64,000 bases of DNA, from NCBI RefSeq assembly GCF_958979055.1, contig NC_084896.1, positions 26,832,001 through 26,896,000 of the forward strand, given 5' to 3'. The notes below the pieces were generated by a model. The model saw only the letters and a program-made list of their open reading frames with translations, had not been told where the DNA came from and ran no database searches. Below, in pieces: positions 1 through 10,819 of this stretch. The DNA comes from Alnus glutinosa (Eukaryota > Streptophyta > Magnoliopsida > Fagales > Betulaceae). How positions within the stretch are numbered: position 1 is the stretch's first letter; the number at the start of each line of letters is the position of its first letter. A program made the translations under genes and the position numbers.

Positions 1-799
1 TGATAGCCACCCACCCACCAATGTCATCTCCCGTACAGTATGATAAATTCTGACTGGTTTCCCATTAAGAACAAAATAGGGTAGCTCATAGGATTCTTAT
101 CAAAAAGATAAATGCATACCCAATATTCATTTGCACACACTTAATTACGTCTCGACACATTAAATTTTGCAACCACTTTGCCTAAAACTTGCCGGTAGAC
201 AGATATATGTGATTCACGAGCCTCCTTAATAAATCATTCTTCTTATTATATTCATTTAAATTATATTCTAACGCTAATAGCAAAAGCATGAGGGCACAAC
301 CCTCCTCGGTCGGAAAGACAAGTAATGACATACTTTTAATCACGTTCAAACATTTATATAGTCTCTCATTTTTCAGCGTTTTATGTATTAATTTTACATT
401 CAAAGCACCACACTGACCACAGGGTGCTGAAAGAATTTCTCTTTAGATATATATGAACCATAAAAGAATTTATTCAATTCGACCCTTCATCATAAATTTC
501 TCTCTCTCTTTCTTTTTTAATTTTTTAAGTATCCTAATTTACTTGATGTCCGTATCAATAGGAAAAGCAATCATCCATTTAATATAACTATTTGAAGCAG
601 CTATATATGCACTTGAACTGTTACAGAAAACAGGATGGGATAGTGTGGCTCATGATATGATTTGATGAATAGATGGTCATGTTTGAAAACTGATTCAGAG
701 TCTTATTCAATGAATAAATAAGAATGATCATTTCCGGTTGAACTTCTTGTATTTCTGATTATACTCATCATTCAATTCAGTATTAAGCGTACCCTTAAA
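1..799. other. Intergenic DNA, no gene seen
   Basis: AT-rich sequence without a supportable reading frame. The stretch at about 430-560 resembles 17950-18080, which lies upstream of DUF247 pseudogene C, so this is probably old 5' flank of a DUF247 module. Short T-rich and CT-rich runs occur near 500-530. Confidence 0.5.
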
Positions 800-1168
800 A
801 TATTTTGTACTTATTTTTCTCCTTAAAATTGTTAGTGTTGTAGAATATGTAGTGCTTGTTGATGACGCCTACCCCTTTGTTCATGACTCCTACCTTTCTT
901 TTGCAATGCATAAGAATTTCTATTTCTTTACTCTTTCTTCCACTAGCATCAGTTGACATTTCAGCTATAAGATCAAATCCTAATTTAGTTCTACATATTT
1001 TGTGAATATCAAGGATTTAATATATACTTACAACGTACTTAGAAAAAAAAAGGGTCAACATGAGATTTTGCCGCATCATGCGAACTATCTTCTCATGTTT
1101 TTAACGCTCGTGAACCTTTTTTTTTTTTTTTCATTAGGAAATTTAAGAAAGGCAACTTGCTAAAATGA
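800..1168 (+). pseudogene. Orphan DUF247 leader intron ending at a start codon
   Basis: This stretch matches the leader intron and short 5' UTR of the DUF247 genes downstream (for example 2090-2480 and 29375-29727). It includes the splice-acceptor region and the 27-nt leader just before the ATG. The ATG at 1165-1167 is present, but the next bases are not DUF247 coding sequence: they run straight into a tandem repeat. No promoter or leader exon was recognised upstream. The simplest reading is a relic of a tenth DUF247 copy whose coding exon was lost or replaced at the start codon. Homology to the other introns is seen directly; the loss mechanism is inference. Confidence 0.7.
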
Positions 1169-1610
1169 CACAATAGTAAAGCTATGCATAATTAATGTTT
1201 TTCACACATTAGTAAAAAAAAATTATGCATAATAGTTCTGTATAGTGCTTTTCACACATCTCGCTGACACCAGGGGTGGAAGTAGGCAGGGAGCTTGGGG
1301 GGCCAAGGGGCCCAAGGGTTTCCAAAAAAAAAAATCCAAAAAAAAAAAAACCATTATGCATAACTTTTTGGTTCCCCCCCCCCACCCACCCCATTTTATT
1401 TTATTATTATTATTATTATTCAATTAGGCTCTCCCAAATTGCAAAAGTTGGGTCCGTCCCTGGCTGGCACAATAGTAAAGTTATGCATAATTGCTTTTCA
1501 TACATTAATAAAAAAGCTATGCATAATAGTTTTGCACAATACTTTTCACACATCAATCTGTCACAATGGTGAAGCTTCGCATAATTAATGTTTTTCACAC
1601 ATTGATAGAA
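1168..1610. repeat. Tandem repeat of about 95 bp, three units, split by a MITE
   Basis: Units share the cores CACAATAGTAAAG, TATGCATAAT and TTTTTCACACAT. They start near 1168, 1463 and 1561, the first being separated from the second by the hAT-type MITE at 1271-1462. The ATG of the orphan leader abuts the first unit directly. Confidence 0.65.
1271..1462. mobile_element. hAT-type MITE, 192 bp
   Basis: The element begins CAGGGGTGGA and ends TCCGTCCCTG, imperfect inverted termini typical of hAT elements. The flanking 8-bp target duplication is GCTGACAC on the left and GCTGGCAC on the right (7 of 8). The interior is G-rich and A-rich with a TAT/ATT run. There is no coding capacity. Confidence 0.75.
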
Positions 1611-1734
1611 AAATTATATTTGATAAGAAAATGAAAAACACAAATAATCCAATTAACAAAAAAAAAAAAAAAAATGGTTTCCACGCATTTCCCCAAATCT
1701 TTGATAGGGAAGAAAAAAAAAAAAAACCAACAAA

Positions 1735-2074
1735 AAATATAATTTCCTTTCCTTTCTTTTTGTCTTCTATAAAAGAAAGAAAAGATAATTTTCTCTAAAA
1801 TCTTTAGTGGTCCACTGACTCCACTCACCATGGTCTCGGACTATTATTGAATTTTGCTTTTGGGAATTACCGTTAAGTAGTGCAAATAAACGTGGTGATA
1901 GAGTCAAAGGGCTAAAAGGTATTTTTACCCAAACTTTTGTTTCTTTATAAGCCAACCCACCCGCAATTGTTTGAGAGCCACACCGACACGGCAGATCTAC
2001 ATTTCATTTGCAGGAGCTCAACGTCTTTGTATTAATCGTCAACGTGCGGCGGACGTACTCACAAGCAGCTTAAG
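1735..2074 (+). promoter_or_regulatory. Promoter and non-coding leader exon of DUF247 gene A
   Basis: A block conserved upstream of the DUF247 copies. It holds a pyrimidine and GAAAGAAAAG stretch, the segment around TTTAGTGGTCCACTGACTCC, and a TATA box TTTATAAG at 1944-1951. This is followed by a leader exon containing GAGAGCCACACCGACACGG and CAACGTGCGGCGGACGTAC. The exon ends AAG at 2074 against a GTGAAA donor. The same arrangement recurs at 19325-19689, 22850-23080, 29150-29360 and inverted at 9295-9836. The transcription start is inferred to lie about 30 nt after the TATA box. Confidence 0.7.
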
Positions 2075-2451
2075 GTGAAAACCCCCTTTCTCCTTATAAT
2101 TTAATAGTACGTTATAGAATATGTAGTGCTTGTTCGTATATGGCTCCTCCTTTAATTTGTCCATAATTAAACTGTTCAAGCGTGCATGGCTCCTTTTTAC
2201 TTGTACGACCTTTCTCTTGCTATGCATAACAATTTTGTATTTCTTTCCTCTTTCTTCCACTAGCATCAGTTGACATTTCAGCTATCTCATCAAATCCTAA
2301 TTTCGTTCTAAATATTTTGTGAATATCAATTAAGGATTTAATATGTACTTACAACTTAGAAAAGAAAAGGTCAGCCGGAGATTTTGCAGCATCATGGGAA
2401 CTATCTTCCAATATATGTTTTAATGCTCGTGACCCTTGTGTTTGTCATCAG
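2075..2451 (+). other. Leader (5' UTR) intron of DUF247 gene A
   Basis: A GTGAAA donor follows the leader exon and a pyrimidine-rich acceptor ending TCATCAG lies 27 nt before the ATG. Both sites are kept in all paralogs with an intact 5' end. The resulting intron is 377 nt and lies wholly in the leader. Splicing is inferred from conservation, not shown. Confidence 0.6.
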
Positions 2452-2478
2452 GAAATTTAAGAAAGGCAACTTGCTAAA

Positions 2479-3798
2479 ATGGAACAATCAGCAACTGGAG
2501 AAATTCAAGCAGCAGCAAATGATTTATTAAACTTGATAAATCCTAGAAGTCAAGACAAATGGTTGGCAAATGACATCACAAAAATGATAGAAAGCTCGGA
2601 GCCTTCCTTATCACCTAAATGTTGTATTTACAAGGTTCCAACTGATCTTCGCAAAGTGAACGAAAAGGCCTACACTCCTCAGCATATATCAATAGGGCCT
2701 TTTCATCATGGCGATAAAAGATTGGAAACCATGGAAAAGCTTAAAGTGACATATTTCAAGAGATTTGTGCAAAAGATTGCGCCGCTAAACATGGAAAATT
2801 TAGTAAGCATTATAAGGCGTAGGGAAGTAGATGTTCGCCATTCTTATTCACATACTAGCGAACTTAGCAGTGGTGATTATGTGAAAATGATCATACTGGA
2901 TGCGAGCTTCATTATTATGTTTTTTTTAACAATCAAGCATAAAGAATGGACGGGCCCGGGTGAGGACAACCTAACACCGCGGTTGATTGCTACAGTAAGA
3001 AAGGACATCCGGTTGCTTGAAAATCAACTTCCTTTCTTTATTATTGATGAATTATACAACTTTGCATTTGCATCTCGCTCAAACTTACTTTCCTTCACTG
3101 AACTTGCCATCATTTTTTTTCAACGATCCAACACTAGAGATATATCTCTCGATCCCAATTTGAAAATAAGGCACTTCATTGATTTGGTAAGAACCTCTTT
3201 TTTGCCTCAATCAATATCACAAAGTCTATCGAAAAGAAACGATCGCAAGAAAGTCAAACATTTGTACAATGCGAACCAGTTGGAAGAGGCAGGAGTGAAG
3301 TTGAAGGTGGGCTCAAGCAAATTTATATTTGACTTAAAATTCAAAAACGGAGTGCTAGAAATACCAAGCTTAAAATTCGATGACAAAACAGAGTCTCTTT
3401 TTCGAAACCTCATGGCTTTTGAGCAATGCCACTATCCCTTTGATGGTTATTTTACCGATTATATTCGCGTATTGGATTTCCTTATTGACACTCCCAAAGA
3501 TGTGGATTTACTAGTGCGAGAAAGGATCCTGGTTAACTTTTTAGGCGACGGCAATGCTGTGAAAACTTTGGTCAACAATATTTGCAGACAAATTTTTATT
3601 TCAGAAACAAACTCTGATTATGTTGATCTTTGTGAAGATTTGAATAAATTCTATGAGAAACGTCGGCATAGGTGGAAGGCTATCTTGAGACGTGATTATT
3701 TCAGTAGTCCATGGAGAACTGCTTCTACTATAGCTGCTATTATTTTGCTGGTGCTCACTTTCACACAAACTGTATGCTCTATCATCCCATTGTGGTAG
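2479..3798 (+). CDS. DUF247 family membrane protein (gene A), intact
   Basis: A 439-residue protein in one exon, the usual length for DUF247 (PF03140; UPF0481, At3g47200-like). The family signature is clear: IYKVPTDLRKVNEKAYTP from residue 50, SIGPFHHGD near 71-79, METMEKLK-type helix near 84-89, DYVKMIILDASFI at 133-145 and LLENQLPFFIIDELY at 179-193. The C-terminal domain carries GVLEIP and PWRTAST motifs. A hydrophobic helix at about 413-436 is the expected membrane anchor, leaving almost no tail. The start is fixed by alignment with paralogs (MEQSA). Upstream lie a TATA promoter and leader intron. Biochemical role is unknown; grass relatives act in self-incompatibility. Confidence 0.93.
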   Translation: MEQSATGEIQAAANDLLNLINPRSQDKWLANDITKMIESSEPSLSPKCCIYKVPTDLRKVNEKAYTPQHISIGPFHHGDKRLETMEKLKVTYFKRFVQKIAPLNMENLVSIIRRREVDVRHSYSHTSELSSGDYVKMIILDASFIIMFFLTIKHKEWTGPGEDNLTPRLIATVRKDIRLLENQLPFFIIDELYNFAFASRSNLLSFTELAIIFFQRSNTRDISLDPNLKIRHFIDLVRTSFLPQSISQSLSKRNDRKKVKHLYNANQLEEAGVKLKVGSSKFIFDLKFKNGVLEIPSLKFDDKTESLFRNLMAFEQCHYPFDGYFTDYIRVLDFLIDTPKDVDLLVRERILVNFLGDGNAVKTLVNNICRQIFISETNSDYVDLCEDLNKFYEKRRHRWKAILRRDYFSSPWRTASTIAAIILLVLTFTQTVCSIIPLW

Positions 3799-4116
3799 AT
3801 CTAAAGTTTGAGTAATTTTAATGGAATTGGCCAAATTGCAGTGTGATAGCAGTGTATTGTTCGCTTATTTTATTGTTTTAGGAGCTCGAGGTTTGTGGGA
3901 TTGCAGTCTACAATTTGGAAAATTTAAATTTGACTTAAGTACTAATCTTTTTGCTTTTGCACTCAATTATAATCTAACACTTATTTATATTGTAATACTA
4001 TATGCTCTATTTGCAATATTCTTTATACTCTTTGAAATCATATTTCAAAATTATATACTACTAGATATTTTCAATCCACTATTATACCAATTGCTATTTG
4101 TTCGTAACTCTTTTAG
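3799..4116 (+). other. Conserved 3' flank of DUF247 gene A
   Basis: This AT-rich flank is shared by all DUF247 copies here (for example 21401-21720 and 31051-31370). Shared words include TATGCTCTATTTGCAATATTC and the end TTCGTAACTCTTTTAG. It resumes after the solo LTR at 4632 and runs to about 4700. Open frames in it differ between copies, so it is taken as 3' UTR and flank, not coding. Confidence 0.6.
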
Positions 4117-4631
4117 TGCAGAAGACTAAGGTAACTAATCAAAGAGCAGCGTCTTTGATTCTACAAGGAGAAGGGTCTTTGTCTTCTAACCTAAGAAGAT
4201 AAAACAAGCCCGCAGGCTAAAAGAAAAAATAAAACTCTGCAGAGTATTTGAGAGAGAATTCTGTGATTTTATAACAATTCAATTGATTTTGAGTTTTACA
4301 TAATAAGCAAACCTATTTATAGAAGAGAAATATTTGTAGTGAAAGTAATCATAATCCTAATAGCAATACTAAACCTTATTCTAATAACAATATTAAATCT
4401 TATTTTAGTAGTAAAAGTAAATCTAATCTTAATAAGTAAAGGAAATAAAGTCTTAATTCTAATAAGGAAATAAAATAAACTCTTGGCTTGACGATCAAGT
4501 TTTTCCTTTAGTACTTCCATTGTCTGTAAACAAGTAAACTTCTAATCAAATGGTGCTGCTTCAATATTATTTTGGACATCTTTTCTATTTTCGTTTTTAT
4601 CGAAAATATTACTAATTTCTGTCCTACATCA
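4117..4631 (-). mobile_element. Solo LTR, about 515 bp, probably Ty1/copia type
   Basis: It interrupts the conserved 3' flank of gene A, as comparison with 31350-31370 shows. Its ends read TGCAGAAGAC and CTACATCA, giving TG...CA. Flanking pentamers TTTAG and TTTCG fit an aged target duplication. On the minus strand it starts TGATGTAGGACAG and has a TATA-like CTATAAATAGG, so the minus orientation is favoured. No internal region is present. Confidence 0.6.
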
Positions 4632-4699
4632 TTTCGTCCCATTTCTTTCTCTCCATCTCATATTATTGGTACATCTAGTAGTTAGATATATGTGTGAAA

Positions 4700-5280
4700 A
4701 ATAAATTTAGACTCTTAAATTAACCGCAACCAAGCATGCAACCAAATATGTAAAGCAATAAAGAGATAGACACAGATATTTGGTACGAAGTGAAAACTAT
4801 TTGCACTAAAGAGAAAAATCATTCCAGGGTAACCAATCCCAAGAAATCAATTATCAGAACAAATAGCTAGTTACAAGACATTAGTACTCACTATACATTT
4901 GCAGTAGTCGTATCTTGAACTCTAACAAGTACCTATACTTGAGTGCCTCTCTATCAGACCGTCTGTAGAGTTCTTCAACTGATCCCTTAACTGGAGCTCC
5001 TCTCTTGTTAAACTTTAAACGTTTGAATGGTTACAACATAAAATAAACTCTAAGAGAGATACATACATGAGAGTGTTTGGCAAACATTTCTATCGATCTC
5101 CATCTGTGCTTGAAGACCACAACAACGACACCATTTGCAGTTGTGTATTTAAACACAAAGAAGCTCAAAATCTGTATTACCACCATGATCGGCGTAGACT
5201 TCATCACCGACATTAGATTCTCAGCCTGCCTTAGATTTTTCAAAATCAGACCTAAGATCTCCATATAAAATTGGGTCATG
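4700..5280. other. Unclassified repeat remnant
   Basis: Non-coding sequence with the look of a dispersed plant repeat (stretches around GATAGACACAGATATTTGG and CTCTAACAAGTACCTA). It directly precedes the copia fragment and may belong to it or be a separate insertion. No host gene is seen. Confidence 0.3.
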
Positions 5281-5284
5281 CAAA

Positions 5285-6705
5285 TTGAGCAGATCGCTAT
5301 ATGGCTTGAAACAATCTCCTAGACAATGGTATAAATAATTTGATCGATTCATGATAGGGTAGAGGTACACAAGAAGCCAATTTGATCATTGTGTATTTTC
5401 TCAAGCTACAAGATGGTACTTTCATCTATTTACTTTTATATGTTGATTATTTGTTAATTGCATGTAAAAGCATTGTTGAGATTGATAGGTTGAAGACTCA
5501 GTTGAAAAACAAATTTGAAATGAAAGATCTTGGAGAATCCAAGAAGATTCTTGGTGTGAAAATTACTCGAGAAAGGGCGAAGAATATTGGTTTCTTAACT
5601 CAGAAACAATACTTGAAGAAGGTATTGAAGCGCCCAAACAAACAATTACCCCGTTGGCGCCACACTTCAAGCTTAGTGTCGTTATGTCTCCAATTACAGA
5701 TGAGGAACGTGACTAGTGACTACATGGCTCATGTTCCATATGCTAATTTAGTGGGTAGCTTGACGTATGCTATGGTGTATATGAGACCAGATATTTTGCA
5801 AGCAGTTAGCATGGTAACTACTGAAGCTGAATATATGGCAGTTGCTGATGCTATAAAGGAGGAAATTTGGTTACATGGTTTGATTGGGGACTTGGGTATT
5901 CTTCATAAACATATGAAAGTTTTGTGTGATAGTCAGAGTACTATTCATTTTACGAAAAATCAAGTTCATCATTCTTGATAAAACACATAGATGTTCATTT
6001 CTATTTTGTTCGTGAAATTATAAAAGAATGTGATATTCTTCTTCAGAAGATTAGAATTGCAGATAATCCTATAAATATGCTAACCAAAGTGGTTACTGGA
6101 GCTAAGTTCAAACATTGTTCAGACTTGGTCAATATGGAGGAAATTTGAAACATATTGGGAGTGCAACAGTAAGGTGGACAATTGTTGAAAAGTTAATGGC
6201 TCATATTGGTTAACGAAAAAGTTCACATTGGTTAATGGAAAGTTCATATTGGTTAACAAACAGTTTTTGGTATGCCCAATATTTGATTGCTCTCTTTGAA
6301 GCTTATCTGCAAGTCTTGAATTTGTTATTCCTTCAAGGCACCGATTCATCGAAACACGTTGATTGTTCCAATGTTTACAATAAGTTTCTCAATGTATCTT
6401 TCATACTATTATTCTCCTATAAAATGGAGTTTGTTTCAAGAACTAAAAATAGAGAGATTTTGTGAGAGAAAATTGGGTGTATTTAGGATTTGGGTTTATG
6501 AGTGTTTAACACTCTTTTGTGTACTCTTATTTGTTATAGACTATAGTGAAATCTCTTCCTACCGTTGCATTGTGGACATAAGCAAATTTTTGAACTCCGT
6601 AAATTTTGTTGTCTTTTTTTTATTATTATTTTTTTAAACACTATATGACATTTGTTCACTTAAGTATTTGTGTGAGACATTGACGACTTTTCACACGACA
6701 ATCGA
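5285..6705 (+). mobile_element. Ty1/copia retrotransposon fossil, 3' part
   Basis: Translated segments match the C-terminal part of copia reverse transcriptase (around 5300-5640) and the RNase H region (around 5820-5980, with TEAEYMA). A polypurine tract and a probable 3' LTR starting TGTTGAAAAG near 6184 follow. The LTR has a TATA-like CTATAAAATGG near 6418 and ends in the region 6690-6710. The 5' LTR, gag, integrase and most of the polymerase are missing. The element is clearly broken, with several breaks, and old. Confidence 0.75.
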
Positions 6706-6710
6706 TAGAT

Positions 6711-8020
6711 CAATACATATTATTCGTTCTCCTCTGAAAACAAACACTTTTTGAAGCTAATTAAACTGCAAAATGACACCTACTTCCCAAAGTACTTAAA
6801 TCAGGCACTGGACCCAAGGAGTCGGTAATTTGTGTTCGGAGTGCAATCTGGAAACGAATTAAACAACATGACGCGCCTTACCTCCAAATTTAAAACTTCT
6901 GGGTTAGGATTAGCGTTCGACTAGAAAACCCAAGTCATGAGAAACATTTTTTTTTTTTTTTTGTATTAACAATGGAAGCCACCCAAAATCGACCTCTGCT
7001 AGAAGGAGGCGCTGGTTGTGGCTAAAATTCATGTTAACATGGCAGCGCCAACAAGGAAAAAGAACCCAAGAATATTTCTTTCCTTTTTTTTAACAAGTCT
7101 GGGAATGAATTGAAAGGCAATGAGACTGAAATTGGATGAATTGATTAACTGGAATTCTGATTACACCATTACATACCAATTCGAGCTTGATCTAAACTCT
7201 TCTAGATTAGATCGATGCATGAAACCTTTTGAAAACAAATTTAATAAGGTCAAGCAACCACTTTTAATTCAAATGAGGTTCATTCCTTTTTCACAAAAAT
7301 AATTGCAGTAAATATACAAAATATTTCATCAGAAATTAAAAGACAAATTAACCACTCCTAATTTAAAATATATAAAGATGCAAGGTGGATTTCAGTCTGA
7401 CCTACCTGACATATGTTTTTCAACTGGTGGACAAGCAATACGTGACCCAAAGATCTAATTAAGGCATATGAATACAGAAAGAAACAGTAATGTACCACAA
7501 TGACAACATACCATACGAGGATGTGTTAGTTGCATAATCAAAGGTACATATTTTTTACATAATTAATATATATTGGTGGGATTTATATATGATAAGACCC
7601 ACATACATGAATTCTACCGAAGTATAAAAGTTGGGCATTTTTTATTATGCAAAAATCATTTAATTTTCAAATCAAATAGTTGTAGGTTGACAGTCGTTGC
7701 CTGTCAGACCATATTATCGGTACCCATCATATCCGAGGCCCAGCCTGCTAATCTAGAACTTCCCCACTTTGAGCTACCCCAAAATAGCATATATACTTAT
7801 CAAAAAAATAAAATCAACATAACAAAATAAACAATTGATAATATAAAATTAAGTAAACTATCGTGGATTGATAAAAGTGAAAAACTATGCTATCGCCGAA
7901 TTTGAAGACTGAAAAAAAAAAGTTAAAAAAATCAACAATTCATCAAAGTGAAAAAATAACCGATCATTGAATTTGATTTCAGAGAAGGACATGGCTGTTT
8001 ATTTGTGATATTCTGAATAT
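6711..8020. other. Intergenic DNA, no gene seen
   Basis: AT-rich sequence with poly-T and poly-A runs. The short open frames at 7120-7302 and 7573-7830 have no family resemblance that I recognise and AT-rich composition typical of chance frames. Confidence 0.4.
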
Positions 8021-8218
8021 TATTTGTCATTTTTAGAATAAATTTAGTAAAATAAATATTTAAAATTAAATTAACGACTGAAAAATACAATAAGATGCAA
8101 AAAAAATATTTTATAGTCCAAATAAATAAAATAAAGATTTAAAGAAAAGAAATTAAAAGAAAAAGAATGGAAAAGAGATTAGAAAACAAAAAGAAAATAA
8201 GAAAATTAAATTAAATAA

Positions 8219-8221
<3 letters not shown>

Positions 8222-8276
<55 letters not shown>
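8222..8276. repeat. (TA)n microsatellite
   Basis: About 27 uninterrupted TA dinucleotides. Confidence 0.95.
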
Positions 8277-8279
<3 letters not shown>

Positions 8280-8588
8280 CACATTGGGCGCAGACCTGCG
8301 CCCCACGTCCAAAATAAAAAAAAAATAAATAAATAAATAAATAAATCAAGTGAAAGGCTAACTAGTGTAAGTGGCCGAATGGCCTCTTTAATAAGAGGTC
8401 AATCCGTGTAAAAAAAAAATGAGGCAAGCTTCTTCATTTTCTTTTTAGAACATATATAGGCTTGTCTTTCAATTTTTCTCTTTTGGATTTTCGTAGAAAA
8501 ACTATGATTTACGAAGATTTAACGGTCCAATCTTAGATCCGATTTCGGTAACGTAATCCTTGATGTCCGATCTACGTTTTGACCGAAC

Positions 8589-9064
8589 TGTTAGAAATAA
8601 TTGAATAACAATTATTATTTTAACCTAACATGCGCAGCGGAAATTAAATAGAACAGTTTTTAGGCATACCTCCGGCCATTGTTGCTCAAGCACTCCTCTA
8701 GAACTTCTAAGAACAAAATTATGAGGTGTCTTCTAACCTATGCCTATTGCTTGATAGCTGTACTGATGGTGTACACAGGCACTCTATTTATAGGCTAAGT
8801 TAGGGACCCTCAAATGGTAAACACCGTATTGTTTCCTTCCATCAAGGAAACAATATTGTTAATTGATTTTTTAAAATCAATTAACCGATTTCATATTTAT
8901 GGTAATCTAAATTAATAGAAATAACCATAATACCAATTCTATATTTACGGTAATCTAAATTAATAGAAATAATTATAATACCGTATATGTTTATTAGAAA
9001 ATAATAAACATAGCAAACACCGTAAATGTGATATAAATGCCACAAAAAAAAAAGGAATAATACA
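8589..9064 (-). mobile_element. Solo LTR, 476 bp, with perfect 5-bp target duplication
   Basis: Ends are TGTTAGAAAT and AATAATACA (TG...CA). The flanking pentamer CGAAC is identical on both sides (8584-8588 and 9065-9069). The host sequence continues across the insertion: it matches the LTR-type element at about 33930-33950 on both sides. On the minus strand a CCTATAAATAGAG TATA-like box fits an LTR promoter, probably Ty1/copia. No internal region is present. Confidence 0.8.
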
Positions 9065-9294
9065 CGAACATTTTGAGGTAAATCGCTAAACTCGCATTTT
9101 TTGAGATTTTTTATAAATCTTGTAGAAATGAGTTTAACTTGGCGTTTTCTCTAGATTTTGTATGATTTGAAGTTACTAGGAGCCTCTCCAGAATTGGGTC
9201 TTGGTGTGGTGAATTTTTGGTAAATTTTTCATAGACTTTAATTTTTGGGTATTTTGTTAAGAATTTTAGAATTTTTTAGGTAAATTAAAGGAGT

Positions 9295-9836
9295 CATATA
9301 TGAACAAGCACTACATATTCTATAACTATTAAATTATAACGAGAAAGGGGGTTTTCACCTTAAGCTGCGTGTGAGTACGTACGCCGCACGTTGACGATTA
9401 ATACAAAGACGTTGAGCTCCTGCAAATGAAATGTAGATCATCTGCCGTGTGGCTCTCAAACAATAGCGGGTTGGCTTATATATAAGAGTAATGTTTGTTA
9501 CACAACTCTCACACAACTTTTACACAACTCTAACTACTTTTTGTTATGATCAACCATTGGATTTGTTTTCCAACATGTGGGTCCTAAATATTCAATGGCT
9601 GATTTTAAAAGAAAGTTGTTAGAGTTGTGTAAAAGTTGTACAAAAATTGTGTAAGAAACATTACTCTATATATAAAGAAACACATGTTTGGGATAAAATT
9701 ACCTTTTAGCCCTTTAACTCTATCACCACGTTTGTAGCAGTACTAAACGGTAATTCCCAAACGCAAAATTCAATAATAGTCTAGATCATGGTAAGTGGAG
9801 TCAGTGTACCACTAAAGATTTTAGAGAAAATTATCT
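9295..9836 (-). pseudogene. Orphan inverted DUF247 promoter and leader exon
   Basis: Read on the minus strand this is the DUF247 promoter block, TATA region, leader exon (GAGAGCCACACGGCAGATG-type) and the first part of the leader intron with GTGAAA donor. It matches 1780-2130. No DUF247 coding sequence follows on the minus strand; a retroelement fragment lies there instead. A Mutator-type MITE (9486-9666) sits in the TATA segment. It is not the promoter of pseudogene B, which lies more than 4 kb upstream of it on that strand. Confidence 0.75.
9486..9666. mobile_element. Mutator-type MITE, 181 bp, in a TATA box
   Basis: Termini GAGTAATGTTTGTTACACAA and TTGTGTAAGAAACATTACTC are inverted repeats. 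The 9-bp flanks TATATATAA are identical on both sides, as expected for Mutator-like elements, although the sequence is AT-repetitive. Intact copies of the host sequence read GGCTTATAAG-like or TTTATAAGCC at the insertion point, so the insertion is in the TATA region. Confidence 0.75.
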
Positions 9837-10800
9837 GTAAAGATTAAGAAAATAAATAGGATATTTAATAATTAATAAGTCATATTTATTAAATATAGAA
9901 TTAATAATTATATTTTAGGTAATAATATTTATGTTAAGAAAATAAAATAAATCTAGAATAAAATAAAAGAACTAGAGTGATAGTAATAATGGACCCAAAT
10001 AGAATAAATGATTAATTGAATGGGTTGAATGTAATTGAATTAAATGTGGAGTTAGATTTTAATTAATAAATGATAGAAATTAAATGAGATGGGGTCCTAC
10101 TTAAATTTATTGTAGTTGGGGGTTTTTAAATAAAAGAAATCTTAGCTTGCCACATGTTGCTACCGGATTGGTTAGGAGAAGATTACATTATCCTCTCTCA
10201 AACAACTCTAAGGTGACACATGGCCACCTTATCCTTTCTTTCCCTTTTTCCCCTTATCCGGATACCCCTCTCGCTCACGCCTCTCATTTCCTTTTCTTCT
10301 TTTCTTTCTTTTCCTTCCCACTCGACCCCCCCTCTTTTTCTCTTCTTCTCCCTTCTCTCCTGGTTTTGTCACGCAGCAGCTCACTCGTCCCTTTCTCTCC
10401 ATTTCTCCCTTATCCTTTCTTCTACATACTCACGCACACACCCAAACCGTGAGGGTGGTGCAGTCGTCGAGTGAGAGATCGAGACCGTGAAATCTTAAGG
10501 GAGTCAAACATTACACAGCCTACGCAATTAATAAAAAAGTAAAATATATATATACATTTTAATTTAAGCCTTGGTTTTTTTCATTTGATGAAATTCATGT
10601 GAGTCTTTGGGTACACATGCTTTGAGAAAAGTTGAAACCTCATGAGTCAATGATAATCACACCTTACACCTATCTGAACATGTGCTGTCTCAATAATCCA
10701 ACTATGAGTTGATCATTTTTTACATCCTGATTATGTGATGTTTATTTTGTTAAACATGCTCATGATGTATGAATCATATGTTTGTGTGGGGATTTTTGCT
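9837..10800. other. Non-coding, partly pyrimidine-rich sequence
   Basis: AT-rich sequence to about 10140, then a pyrimidine-rich stretch to about 10440. The open frames over the pyrimidine tract are low-complexity (F, S, L, P) and not convincing. It probably belongs to retroelement remains, but I cannot place it in a family. Confidence 0.35.
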
Positions 10801-10819
10801 TAATTGATAATATAACATT

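Larger units (their letters stand above)
8030..9290 (-). mobile_element. Fragment of a large LTR-type element, same family as 31447-34481
   Basis: On the minus strand this stretch parallels about 33800-34440. Shared landmarks include the block around TTCGGTAACRTRATC, GATCTACG and the A/T-rich tract with GAAAAGAAA words. The order is the same in both, and it is broken here by the solo LTR at 8589-9064. Only one end portion is present. It joins the inverted DUF247 promoter block at about 9290. Confidence 0.6.

Noticed and set aside
1245-1600. Several frames of 60-98 codons on both strands
   Set aside because: They lie in a MITE and a tandem repeat and are low-complexity (poly-K, poly-F, poly-Y).
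3821-4129. 102-codon hydrophobic frame after gene A, with similar frames at 24963-25154 and 36735-36929
   Set aside because: The DNA is conserved among copies but the frames are not; they fall in the shared AT-rich 3' flank and the one at 3821 runs into a solo LTR.
10147-10474. Overlapping frames rich in F, S, L and P
   Set aside because: They follow from a pyrimidine-rich tract, have no family resemblance and two frames overlap with similar composition.
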